From Nemertoderma westbladi (Eukaryota > Xenacoelomorpha > Nemertodermatida > Nemertodermatidae), in contig JAUCBJ010006126.1 of NCBI GenBank assembly GCA_032718475.1, positions 1 to 34,835 on the forward strand: a stretch of DNA of 34,835 bases, given 5' to 3'. Within the stretch, counting starts at the first letter, position 1. Every line of letters begins with the position of its first letter. Both the position numbers and the translations under genes were made by a program. Positions 20,542 through 30,646 of the stretch are shown in pieces. The notes under the pieces are model-generated. The model had not been told where the DNA came from and searched no databases. It saw only the letters and a program-made list of their open reading frames with translations.

Positions 20542-21192
20542 GTTTCTGAAGCGATCAGTCGTTGCGACCAGGTCGCCGCTACCGACGAGAAGTTTGTGTT
20601 GGAAGACAGACAGCGCCAAGAAGCGCGGGACCGCAAAGCGCGCCGAATCGAGTGGCAGCCGCAGTACTTTATGCCGGAGTCTGGCGGCGGCGGCAGCGGC
20701 GGCTGCATGTGGGTCTACCGGCATCAGGACGTCCGACCCTGGGATATGGTCAACGACATGTTTCAGTTTGAGTACGCCGGGGTCATTCAGACTAAGACGC
20801 GCCACCGCAGTACGCCACTGGTGCGCGCCACTTCCATAGCCTCGGTGGCGCAGCTGCCCGATCTGTCGAGTCTCCGACGGCAGGGAAGTAAACCGGCGAC
20901 TCGCGAGTCGTCCAGCCGTCCCGTGGATACGGACAGCTCGCAGGACGAGAGTCACTCGATCACGGACGCAGACACCGCGACGCCAGTGCACGGGCGCCCC
21001 CTAGCGGCCGCCAACGTGTCCCGAGTCGAGGAGCTCCTACAAGCGAACTGCAACCAGATCGCACATCTCATAGAAACTCAACGCCGTCGCGATGAGAACA
21101 ACCACTACCGGGATTACTGCCTCGTCATCATTCTCGTTTTCGTTCAGGCCGTAATGACCTACCTAGCCGGCCACGGTAACAGCTCCTCTTAA
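20542..21192 (+). CDS. OSBPL8: ORP5/8 coding exon 3 (end of ORD and tail anchor)
   Basis: This exon encodes residues 637-852 and continues exon 2 without loss of phase: VSEAISRCDQVAATDEKFVL, then EDRQRQEARDRKARRIEW and the family motif DVRPWDMVNDMFQFE with GVIQTK, the last helix of the lipid-transfer domain. A serine-rich variable linker (about 700-770) follows, then a predicted amphipathic or coiled segment (RVEELLQANCNQIAHLIETQ). The hydrophobic C-terminal anchor YCLVIILVFVQAVMTYLAG is at about 828-846, with only a few residues after it. This fits the ER tail anchor of ORP5/8. A 119-codon ORF in another frame is a shadow. The stop is TAA at 21190-21192, and a candidate AATAAA lies at 21354-21359. 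Confidence 0.95.
   Translation, partial: VSEAISRCDQVAATDEKFVLEDRQRQEARDRKARRIEWQPQYFMPESGGGGSGGCMWVYRHQDVRPWDMVNDMFQFEYAGVIQTKTRHRSTPLVRATSIASVAQLPDLSSLRRQGSKPATRESSSRPVDTDSSQDESHSITDADTATPVHGRPLAAANVSRVEELLQANCNQIAHLIETQRRRDENNHYRDYCLVIILVFVQAVMTYLAGHGNSSS
20993..21007 (-). promoter_or_regulatory. CTCF-like motif inside the last ORP exon
   Basis: On the minus strand CCGCTAGGGGGCGCC matches the published CTCF core pattern (CCASYAGRKGGCRSY) at 14 of 15 positions. It overlaps the codons for GRPLA in the variable linker, so it could be chance in GC-rich coding sequence. A weaker plus-strand match (12 of 15) lies at 25323-25337. Confidence 0.3.
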
Positions 21193-24100
21193 AATATCAA
21201 AAAGTTAAACATCGGAACAACCTGGATTAATCCAAAATTGATGATCAAACTTTTTAAGTTATAATAACTGGGTGGTAAGTCGGTCATATTATAATACTTT
21301 CATTTATTTTTAAATGGAACATTAACTCCTTCAATAGAAAAGCCTTTATTATAAATAAACAACAATTTTATTTTATTTACAAGGATTCGCTATTATTCTA
21401 AATCTTAATATTACATTTTAATATTTCCAAAATGTTCTACACCATCTCCCTTAAACACTCAACTAAATTATAATTAATATTCTAGAATTGAGTAAAAAAA
21501 ACATTTGAATTTTATCGATTTACGTGTCAAAATTTTCACCTTAGTTTTTTGATAATATATTTTTTTTGGTAAAATTTTAAACGGTTTTCAGATTCGGTAT
21601 CAGCAGATGAAGGCGGTTCCAATGATATCTAGAGTACATTACAAAGCCGAGAAATATAGCTGACGGAGGTGGCTAAAGTTTACCAAATATAAGGTTTTAA
21701 CGGCTTGTTGTATTGAAATGGTGAATTTGTTGGTTCTAGAATACTCAAAATGTATTCAATCGGAGTTCACCTACATTATTTTATAAATATTATAATTGAT
21801 GAACTGAACATGTAAATCATAAAATAATAATGTAATTATTATCTTTACAGTAATGTTCCATTTAAAATCAAACCGTAATGTTACTTGTAAAATAACGTTG
21901 AGCATATTTTAAATATGCAATGGGGTAACATAAAGTCATACATTATATTATAATAATAATATGATACACCTCCAGGCGGGGTAAAAAGTGAATTATACGG
22001 AAACTTGGTTAACAGTTGTGGCTTATTGCGGCATTCGCATGATGTTATCGACACCTTTTTTAGGATATTATCCTTTTTTTTTACAAAAGCGAATCATTAG
22101 ATCTTCATTTTGACACAAACATATTCTCTCTAGGTCGCTAATTCGAGATTTTCATGCTGTCGATTGATTGAATTCCAAAGTTTCTATCGTATTTATCAGT
22201 AATTCATTGTCATTGTAGCTTTATTAGCAGTATATATCGTATTAATGTGTAATATTTGGTGCAGATGCTTTAATTTATTTATGAGAATTCAGTGTTTGTT
22301 TATTATATCCGTTCTGTAATGACAGCTGATATTCTCCCCGTGAACTGTATCACTTATAAATATATTGTTTGACGGCGGAAACAGTAATTATTAATTAATA
22401 GCTCGTTATATATTCCTGAAATATTAAACCAACACAAATATGACTCTATATGTCTAATATAAATACATAATAATAATAATATCGGTGTCATTTTAGTTAC
22501 TTTAATAAATTATTTGTCGATTGAATTTCTCCTCCACGATTCAACCTTTATTGTTATTGCTCCAGTTTCAATGTAAGCTAACCAATTCTACTGCGGCATT
22601 GGTTTGGTTGTTTATATAGTTCGCGTACAGTTGGGTGTTTGTAGTTCCCTACCCTTAGTATTTTTCTTACGGATACGGTTGCACACGTGGTTAACTTGTA
22701 GTTTTGTATTTCCTTAACCAATTCAGTAAAGTTTAACAGTAATTAATTTATCCAACAGTGCTCATCGTGATTAATTACCAATATACGGACACAATTAGTA
22801 GTACAGAGGGGGAGGGGAGGGGGAGGGGGGGGGGGGGGGGTTTGACGCAAATCCCATCTTGGCGAATTAATATCCCGCCTCAATGTTAAATTCTCAATTA
22901 AGGAAAAGGAGCAGGTTACAGTGGCACGTTATTCTAACCAAAACACTAAACGAAAGTCAATATAACAGGTTACAGTTATATTTTTGGGGGTAATCAGCTG
23001 TTATTTGCGTCGATATTCCCCGGATAGGAGTGAATTTTGATTGCCCCGAAAGTTCCCCCTATCTGTTTTTTAGATACCAGTGGACGTATATATTTGTGTA
23101 ATAAGTATTACTGCAACAAATTATTGCTGCTTTCTCGTGCTATATATCTTTATTTGACATATAATTAATTATCTTTTATGTTCAATATTTACTAATAATT
23201 ACAGCTCCACAACTCAAAGCGGTGTTTATAGTTATATATACAATAATAATTTAATCTGCAGTAACAAAGCTTTAATTTTATTTATAAACATATTTAATTA
23301 CATTTTAATATTTATTATTCTTTCATATGATTTGAACGAGTTTGGTTTAGGTTCAGCGCAACGATTGAATTGCCACTTATTTTATAACTGATAATGACAA
23401 TTTGTATTTCAGCTTTATATATTTAATTTTCACTGTTTCTCATTTTAAGTCAAATCTAGGTTGAAATGTTTTTAAGTTTCATTTCATTGCCTAAATTAAT
23501 AGCTATACTAGTGTAAAGTTTAAGTGATTTAGATCTAGAAATACATTAGTTATATTTTCACTTTTTAAACTAATTTGTGATCCATTACTCGTGGCAGGTC
23601 CAGTTCTTTTTTATTTAAAACCTACAAACAAAGATGATATACCAAACTTCAACAAATTTCACTCAAATTTTAATTTTTTCAGGATTTTCTAATAAAATTA
23701 TATTATTCAAAGCAAATTTTAAAATTTTCTTAAAGTTATTTCCATATGATTTTGTTCAGAAATATAAAAAATGAGTTTTTATTTTAAGCACATCTTGTTA
23801 AAGAATCATTATTACAGTTGCATTGTCAGCTCAATTAAAATTCATTTTATATTTTTTAAACAGATAAATATTTAATTCAACAATTAATGAGATTATTTTG
23901 GACATAAACGTAATATAAAATTATTCAGATTTTTCAATTTCCAAAATACAAAATCAGAAAATTAATAACAACATTGCTGATTGCTCTATCGACAACAAAC
24001 CTCCACAATATCCACTACCTTATTGTTGTCGGGAGTTATAATATGCTGAACCAGTTTATTTAAACAAACAAAACTATCGATCTAACAAAAAATTTATTGA

Positions 24101-25450
24101 TTGTTCAGTGAATATATTTACACTAGGCTAAAAGCTATTACTTTTTGTATTTGTCTGCCCTTACTGACCTTGACACCATAATATTACAGCTTGTACTTGT
24201 GCAGTGGCCTTTAAAGGTGGCAGTTTTGTGTCATACAGTATGCAACCGAAAGATTTACTAATAATTGTTTGTTGTTGTCGGTAGTTTTGTAGTAACTCAA
24301 CGTTTATAGACAATGCGTTCCAGAAACTGTTCTTTTTTCACCCCATCCCTACTTTTTCGTTTTATTACAAAATGTAACATTGAACTACATACTAAACTTG
24401 TTTTTAAATGGTTATCATATAGGTATAATTTCTTTAGATTTTATAGAATGTATTTATTTAGAACTATAAATGGTTCCACTTAATTTTAGAAAATTTGATA
24501 ATCCAAAGGTTCTGTGTATTATTTAATTTTGGAGTTAAATAATAGTTAAGTAGTTCAGATATTATATAGTTATTAGTATTAAATTGACACACGTTAGGTA
24601 AACACCCTTACAGGTGGGATTTCTTCAACGACCAAAATCTATATAATAACTGAAAAGTTACTGATAGCAAGATGTTTCATGCAATAGTATGAGAATTATA
24701 ATTAGTTAATCAATATTATTCTACCCAGTAGATGACGTTGTGGTTTAATTCGGAATTTTGTATATTTTGAAATTGTGAACCTCAATGAATCTGAAACCCA
24801 CTAGAGTCTAGTTTCCGGAAGGATCAACATTTTAATATTGAGAATACTTTATCAAAACCCTTTAAACTCATTTATTATCACGATAATATAAATTTGAACG
24901 CACATTTCCTAAAATATAAATATATGTTGATTCAGACAAACTATTGAATGTTACTGATTTATCACAGTTAGTTTATTCCTGCTGTAATTTTTTCCCCATG
25001 ATTTGTTTATTTATTGTTAATTCATAGGTATTCGTGATTTTACATTATTTTAATAGATCATTTATTGTGCTTTGGTTAAAATATAATTACAATTACTATT
25101 TATGTCTTGTAGTACAATATACATACAGGGTCTGGTCTACACAATGTTTGGTTTTTTAATAGCTGTGCTCAATGTTTATCAATCCAAACAATTGGTCGAA
25201 GCTAAACTCCTATCCCAAGTCTTTTCTTTTAATCAGTTTAAGCTAAAACTTGGTAGATTTGTATTAGACCATTAGCTCTTGTCATTCAAAGGGGGATAAT
25301 CCTTCTGCAACTCTCTACTCTGCCGCTAGAGGGCGAAATGTGTGAAAGTGAAATCCTTGAACCATTCCGTTATTTATAATCCGTTCAAGTTGAAACGTGT
25401 CAGATGTGACGGGATCAAGGGATCCCGACCGGATTTGATTCTTACGCGTC
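21193..25450. other. AT-rich intergenic DNA, no genes seen
   Basis: No ORF with recognisable content in 4.2 kb. Notable items are a 17-bp perfect inverted repeat (21308-21324 / 21851-21867, TTTTAAATGGAACATTA), a G-rich tract GAGGGGGAGGGGAGG continuing to a long G-run (22807-22840), and a CTCF-like motif at 25323-25337. The rest is A/T-rich with many ATTAAT strings. Confidence 0.6.
21308..21867. repeat. Possible MITE bounded by a 17-bp inverted repeat
   Basis: TTTTAAATGGAACATTA at 21308-21324 is perfectly inverted at 21851-21867, enclosing 526 bp of non-coding AT-rich DNA. No convincing target duplication is visible, and AT-rich composition raises the chance of coincidence, so this is tentative. 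Confidence 0.35.
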
Positions 25451-26711
25451 ACTACAGGCTGATGGTGGTTAATAAAAGAGTCTTAGTTTGATGTGCCTTC
25501 GTGAATGTAATATAATATGATATAAAGTAATGATAGCAATAATACTGAGTAACCGGTAACAAAATAGATAATATACAAGGCAGTATTGCAGTGACGGTAG
25601 AACTATATTGCCGGCCTGCACTGAAACTGACTACTGAATAAACTGAGCTACGGGCCGGTAGCAAATAGATAATATATAATACTCTACCGCTACACTACTG
25701 TGGCCTTTCACCCAGTGGATGCCCTCCTTCGCCCCTATTGGCCAATAACCTACTTCACGCCTCCCATTCTCTCTGGGAGTGTTTCCCCCCCTGTTGGCCC
25801 CTGCTGGTTGTTTTCCCCTTTCGAGGTGGATTGACCTCTAACCTCCCTTTGTGTGGCTTTGGGGTTTGTGTTGTCCCCGGTGTTGGTTGTGATACGAGAT
25901 TGGTTATTGCCAATCTAGTATCTCCAACATATTGCTGAAAAGGTGCCACTTCCCAACTTTGTGAGGGTAGTGCGGCGGAATTGAATCCGAATACACTCCC
26001 CCCCCCCATGCTATCTTCCCGGTGAGAAGATAGCATCACCTGTAAGTGCGCTTCAATTCCGCTGGAACCCGATCTACTATCGGGTGTGGGGTGGAGTTCT
26101 TTTCTTGGAGTCGGCTTTCCAGGCCGCTCCCTCTGGGTATGATATTACTACCCCTTCTTGGTGCAACCGCAACCTATGTTGCACCAAGACATCTGGCGTC
26201 TCGGTTCGAGACAATTGTGGACTCTTCTCACACAATTTTGTATCTCCACTCTACTCTAGACTGATTCTAACTTCTCTAGCTCCACTCTACTTTCGGACCT
26301 CTTTGTCCCTCACTCTACTTCTTACTCCTCGCTCCCCACACTTTGAATTGCACCTGTACTCCTTCCACACACGTCAACACCTCTTCCCACTATCTCCCTG
26401 CACTCCTATACTCAACCCTTACCCGTTTCGCTCCACTCACCCCTGACGAGCCTCACCCTCCCCTTTCGCGCCGTCGCACTCAAGAAGTGTGAGTCGTCTA
26501 GTGTCTCGTCCTGTCATAGTCAATTGGTCCCCAGTCCCAGTAGCTAGTTGGAAAAGGTTACATGACTATAGTACTTACTTTAATTATATTGAATATGTAT
26601 TGATTATATAATTATACTTATTACATACGTACATACTAATTGCACTTTTATTAAATTTGCACTTAGAAGTTCGCATTACTTCGCATGTGGTGCCTTCCAG
26701 GCATCCCCACA
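25450..26711 (-). mobile_element. Probable 3' LTR of the minus-strand retroelement
   Basis: Read on the minus strand, the region directly after a polypurine tract begins TGTGGGGATGCCTGG at 26711, a normal LTR start. A gene-free, compositionally distinct block of about 1.2 kb follows: AT-rich start, CT-rich middle (26220-26450), hairpin-rich part (25882-26213), then sequence near 25450-25520 with CTTTTATTAACC. The far end is not fixed. The 5' LTR would lie beyond base 34835, so direct comparison is impossible here. Confidence 0.45.
25882..26212. other. Dense cluster of perfect hairpins (structured RNA candidate)
   Basis: Stems are as follows. GTTGG/CCAAC, GATAC/GTATC and AGATTGG/CCAATCT are stacked at 25882-25928. 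GCGGAATTGAA (25975-25985) pairs with TTCAATTCCGC (26052-26062), and between them lies ATGCTATCTTC/GAAGATAGCAT (26008-26036). ACCCGAT/ATCGGGT is at 26067-26085, TCTTGGTGCAAC/GTTGCACCAAGA (12 bp, 10-nt loop) at 26156-26189, and GTCTCG/CGAGAC at 26198-26212. Six stems in 330 bp is far more than the surrounding DNA shows. In an LTR this could be a polyadenylation, packaging or transport element. Confidence 0.6.
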
Positions 26712-26722
26712 TCTCCCCCTCC
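26712..26722 (-). other. Polypurine tract
   Basis: GGAGGGGGAGA on the minus strand, immediately before the TGTGGGG start of the probable LTR and 5 bp after the stop codon of the 843-codon ORF. It would prime plus-strand DNA synthesis. Confidence 0.6.
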
Positions 26723-26727
26723 AAGTT

Positions 26728-29259
26728 CTAATTCGCTCCTCCTGAATCTGGGAACCATATCAGGTCCTGTCTCGGTCGCTTCCTGGTTGTCGCCGCTTCC
26801 TTGTTCTTGTCCTCCTTAAGGCTCCTCATCCTTGCCGTTACCTCCTTACTGATTCCCATGGTCGATTCCTTGGGCGCTGATGTGATTAGCTCCCGGTATC
26901 GCTTCGCAGGTGGCCCCTCCGAATGCCCCTGCTGCTTTCCCCTAGTAGCGTCCCATAAGATCACCTTCATGGCCCGCGGCACATGCTCCGCCAGGAAATC
27001 TCTGAACTCTCCCCGGTTCTCTGGCGCCCATCTATCTAAATACCTCTGTGTATTGATCACTCCACCATACGATGCCGCCGTCACTACTTCTTGATAAGTA
27101 AACGGAAGTTTCCGTTTAATACTTTCCAGGTGGGCCTCCTGGTTAATATTGAAGAAACCCCACTGGAACTCCTGGGCCATCATTCTTTGCCGCGTCATGA
27201 CCCCGACGTCGGCCCACTCCTCGAAGATCTTAAACTTCTCCTCGTCGTCCATCCAGTCGCACTGGCGTCCGTAGTGTCCCCGAAAGTTACACTTAGAACA
27301 CCGGTTGTGCAACCGCGGACACGCCCCCATCCTGTGACTTGACTCGTGGCAGTAGAGGCAACTCGTCCCCTTCAAGCAGCTCTTTTCTTGGTGAGTAAGC
27401 CTCCCGCAGTAATCGCAGCCATGTATCAACGCATCCCACCCCAAGTCGTCTTTTGCCCCAAGCGATCTCCTCGGTCTATGGAGCCGTTGGTAAGCAAACT
27501 TCTGGACATTAATGTCTCTGTCCATGTCTATATCCTCGTCTCGCCTTGGCATCATCTCTCCGAACACTACCTGTGGTGCCGTTCCCGGTTGTTCGCCCAA
27601 CCTGATGGTGATCCCCGCGAAATCCATCGCCGGCTCCTCATGCAGCCAGGCCCGCTTGCCGGGTTTATCCCAGAAGGCCCTCGCCCCGCTGGCCGTCACC
27701 ACTCTCCCGCCAACCCAGTCCCTGTCTGAGTGGCCAATCCTCTCGATGGGTGGCATCTCCCCGAACTCATCGTCATCCTCGTCCTCCGCTGGGAGTGGAT
27801 CCAAACCCAGTATCCTGGTAGACCCACTGTGTCCCTCCCCACCTTGGCTCTCGCCCATGACTTTCCATCCTTCTAGTTCCCTTGGTCTTTTCTTCGCGAA
27901 ATTGCCCTCGGCGCCCGCTGGCATGGGCGTCGCCTGCAATCCTGATGTCGACTGTTTCGGCGATCCTTCCGTCCATCCCAACTCCCGCCCCAGAGACTCG
28001 CCCGAGCTCCCTGATCCCCACTGTAAATCGTCCAAGGCCTGGGCCTCGAACCCGTAGCCCTCTCCTCTAGCTTCCGCCTCTCTTTCATCTGCCTCCCTCC
28101 TTTCTCGTCTGGCGATTTCTTCCAATCGCTTCTCCTCTAGTCTATCCGCCTCCAGCTTCTCCCACCTCTGATATGGTGTATCCACCTCCCTGTCTACTAG
28201 ATATCGGCAGTTGTAGTATACCGACTCACCCTTCAGCCCCGGGTGGTCTGCCAGACCCTCGAAGGCCACTTTGAAGGCTCTTCTGTAGTTCAGGGGTGAT
28301 CCTGATAGCTGAAATGCCATTGGCTCTCTTCCGATAACCACGGCCATGAATAGGTTTAGTAAACCTATCATTATCCAATCCTCCTGCAGGATATATTGCT
28401 TCTGATATATCTTTATCACTCCTTTCCGGAATTGATACACCTCCTGTTTCCCTGGCCTCGCTCCCCACTTTAGCGAGTTCGCCAACTCCGCTCCATACTC
28501 CTCCCTGAATTTACCCCAGTCCATCGGCTTGTGGCAGACGAGCCCCATTAGCTGGCCCATCACCACTGCTCCGCAATGTCCTGTGTTCTCTACTAGTCCC
28601 AACCCAGCTGGCCCTGTCATAGCCATGTAGACCGTTTGCATGTCCAGGAGGTTGGGGGTCTCCGGACTGATGATCCTCTCCGCATCGTCGTGGATCGCTG
28701 ATCCCACCTTCATTGTCGACTTCTCCCTTACTACGTTCTGCACCGCCCTTGACAACTGGTTCAACTTCGGCCCACTCTTCTTCCCATACTTTCCCAGATT
28801 GAACAGGAATATGTCCCCATTTGGCGCAGCCAAATGTAGAAGTATGGTTCTGGCCGACCCCGCCGACCTTCTCCTCGAACCCTCTTTGTCTTCCACGGTC
28901 CCTTCGTCGTCTAGGACCATGTATCCTCCCCTGCTGACGGACTCTACGAACCTCTTCCAGTCCTTTCTCGGTGGTTCCCTCGGATACTTCGGTATCCCGA
29001 ACTTCGCCTCGTCTCCCTTCACCACGTAGTGGAAATGCTCGAGGATCGCGTTGTCTAGCGACGGCGTCCCGTAGGTCCCGACCAGCCGCCTCTCGTGCAC
29101 CTCCCTGAAATGGTCCTGCAGCGCTCGCGCCTTATGACCCTTCTCTAACCGCTCGTAGTATCCCCTCGTCTTCTCCTCCGGATGCCTCTCGGTGAAGTGT
29201 ACTAGTATCTCCTTTCCACCCATTTCCGCCTTTCTCTTTCTGACAAGTCTCTCCGCCAT
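26728..29259 (-). CDS. Unknown retroelement ORF with three CCHC zinc knuckles (843 aa)
   Basis: This is one uninterrupted frame of 843 codons from the first ATG (29257-29259) to TAG at 26728-26730; the frame is open from 29304. I do not recognise a family. Residues 1-365 are mixed helical and charged, with a hydrophobic segment IGLLNLFMAVVIG near 298-310. Residues 361-400 are Glu/Arg-rich, probably coiled coil, and 410-600 are a low-complexity acidic linker (DEDDDEFGE). Three consecutive CX2CX4HX4C knuckles lie at about 615-628, 634-647 and 654-667, starting CDYCGRLTHQEKSC. After them comes a further folded-looking region and a basic tail (KRPRQ). The knuckles imply nucleic-acid binding, as in Gag nucleocapsids. 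It lies downstream of gag-protease remnants on the same strand and just before the polypurine tract, the place of an env or accessory gene. No RT, RNase H, integrase or envelope motif is visible. Its GC-rich, lesion-free state contrasts with the damaged gag-pro. Confidence 0.8.
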   Translation of the reverse strand: MAERLVRKRKAEMGGKEILVHFTERHPEEKTRGYYERLEKGHKARALQDHFREVHERRLVGTYGTPSLDNAILEHFHYVVKGDEAKFGIPKYPREPPRKDWKRFVESVSRGGYMVLDDEGTVEDKEGSRRRSAGSARTILLHLAAPNGDIFLFNLGKYGKKSGPKLNQLSRAVQNVVREKSTMKVGSAIHDDAERIISPETPNLLDMQTVYMAMTGPAGLGLVENTGHCGAVVMGQLMGLVCHKPMDWGKFREEYGAELANSLKWGARPGKQEVYQFRKGVIKIYQKQYILQEDWIMIGLLNLFMAVVIGREPMAFQLSGSPLNYRRAFKVAFEGLADHPGLKGESVYYNCRYLVDREVDTPYQRWEKLEADRLEEKRLEEIARRERREADEREAEARGEGYGFEAQALDDLQWGSGSSGESLGRELGWTEGSPKQSTSGLQATPMPAGAEGNFAKKRPRELEGWKVMGESQGGEGHSGSTRILGLDPLPAEDEDDDEFGEMPPIERIGHSDRDWVGGRVVTASGARAFWDKPGKRAWLHEEPAMDFAGITIRLGEQPGTAPQVVFGEMMPRRDEDIDMDRDINVQKFAYQRLHRPRRSLGAKDDLGWDALIHGCDYCGRLTHQEKSCLKGTSCLYCHESSHRMGACPRLHNRCSKCNFRGHYGRQCDWMDDEEKFKIFEEWADVGVMTRQRMMAQEFQWGFFNINQEAHLESIKRKLPFTYQEVVTAASYGGVINTQRYLDRWAPENRGEFRDFLAEHVPRAMKVILWDATRGKQQGHSEGPPAKRYRELITSAPKESTMGISKEVTARMRSLKEDKNKEAATTRKRPRQDLIWFPDSGGAN

Positions 29260-29875
29260 TTCGAACGCTCCCGATCGCTCACCTACAAGGTGATGCCTTG
29301 CCAAGGCTCAATATAGGTGAGTAATGTAGTTAGGATGGTCTGTGCGGTCCGATAATGGCCTATCTCTCTCAGAATGCTAGGTTTTACGCTATATTTTGCC
29401 TATCTACCCCCTAAAGTGCTAAATTTCCCTAAATTCCCTAAATCTGTCAGTTACTTTTATTATGTTCTAGAATTGTCTGCCTACTGTTGCTATAATTTGT
29501 TGAATTTTTAATTTAATTATAATTTTGAATTCTATCACTGTGCTATCAATACTTATAATGGATTATTTGTCTAAATAACCCCTATGGTTTGCGTACAGGG
29601 TAGACTAGCTATTCCTTACTGTGCTAGTCTGCACCAGGTAACCTCCTGTCCCTGTATCAAACATTCTGACCTATTCTACGGGCTGTGCAGTACAGCAGTA
29701 TGTTTTGTGCGGCGTACACGGTCTGTCCTGCTGTACCCACGTGCCCCCCTCTCACTTCTTACTACTAACCCTACTAACTCTCTAACTCTACTAATTCCCT
29801 AACTCTTACTAACTCTCTAACTCTTACTAACACTCTAACTCGTACTAACTCTTACCAACTCTCTAACTCTTACTA

Positions 29876-30200
29876 ACTAACGGTACTACGTACCCTCTTA
29901 CAACTCTACTAACTCCACTAATGGTACTACGTACCCTCTTACACTCTACTAACTCCACTAACGGTACTACGTACCCTCTTACTCTCTAACTAACTCCACT
30001 AATGGTACTACGTACCCTCTTACTCTCTAACTAACCCCACTAATGGTACTACGTACCCTCTTACTCTCTAACTAACTCCACTAATGGTACTACATACCCT
30101 CTTACTCTCTAACTAACTCCACTAACGGTACTACGTACCCTCTTACTCTCTAACTAACTCCACTAATGGTACTACGTACCCTCTTACTCTCTAACTCTTA
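29876..30200. repeat. 41-bp tandem repeat (about 8 units)
   Basis: The unit contains AATGGTACTACGTACCCTCT followed by TACTCTCTAACTAACTCCACT, and units start at 30001, 30042, 30083, 30124 and 30165. Earlier units are slightly shorter or variable. Each carries a GGTAC/GTACC inverted pair with a 3-nt loop. Flanking sequence on the left is a degenerate CTCTAACTCTTACTAA repeat. Confidence 0.88.
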
Positions 30201-30341
30201 CTATCTTCTATCTGCCTACTTACTTACTACTACGTACTATGTACTATTACTTTCCTTTCTCTTTCTAACTTTCTTTCTATTATTATTATTTTTTTTTATT
30301 ATTATTTTTTTTTATTTTTGTGGGTAGGGCGTCTCGCCCTC

Positions 30342-30525
30342 AATCCCACCCCCCTCAGTCCAACACTTGGACGATTAAACTCTATGGTGCCCCTTCTAGC
30401 AGGTAACACTTCTATCCGCACTTCTACGGATCTAACTCTTCAATCCCCCCCCCCCCCCCCCTCAGTCCAACTTATTGGACGACTCAGCGACCTAAGGGTG
30501 ATTCTTCCAGCAGGCAACTCTCCCA
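30342..30525. repeat. ~115-bp direct duplication with poly-C tract
   Basis: Two copies, each starting with CAATCC plus a C-run and CCTCAGTCCAAC, then TTGGACGA, GGTG and a TTCTAGCAGGTAAC/TTCCAGCAGGCAAC pair, at about 30340-30408 and 30440-30518. The second copy has 17 Cs (30445-30461). Confidence 0.65.
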
Positions 30526-30646
30526 CTGCCCCCCTGTAGGTCCTCTAATTCTTCGCCCCACTCTCCTTGTCAATTCCAACTCTCTTGGAATTGACCTTCT
30601 CTTCTCTCCTGTCCTTAAATCTGGAAAGTGCCGCCTATTCTCTGTA

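Larger units (their letters stand above)
29310..30640. other. Non-coding spacer between protease and zinc-knuckle ORF
   Basis: In a normal BEL/Pao element reverse transcriptase, RNase H and integrase would lie here. Instead there is AT-rich sequence (29310-29600), CTCTAACTCTTACTAA-type low complexity, a 41-bp tandem array (29876-30200), T-rich sequence, and a ~115-bp duplication with poly-C. The only ORFs are short and lack motifs. The minus-strand frame at 30484-30681 may be a frameshifted end of the charged tail after the protease. Confidence 0.6.

Noticed and set aside
27512-28057. Plus-strand ORFs opposite the 843-codon ORF
   Set aside because: Shadows of a GC-rich minus-strand gene; no motif or codon pattern of their own.
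26728-29259. Calling the zinc-knuckle ORF an envelope or an integrase
   Set aside because: No signal peptide, fusion or transmembrane layout, no DDE or HHCC zinc motif; only CCHC knuckles can be supported.
29876-30200. CRISPR-like array
   Set aside because: Units follow directly with no unique spacers and the DNA is animal; it is an ordinary tandem repeat.
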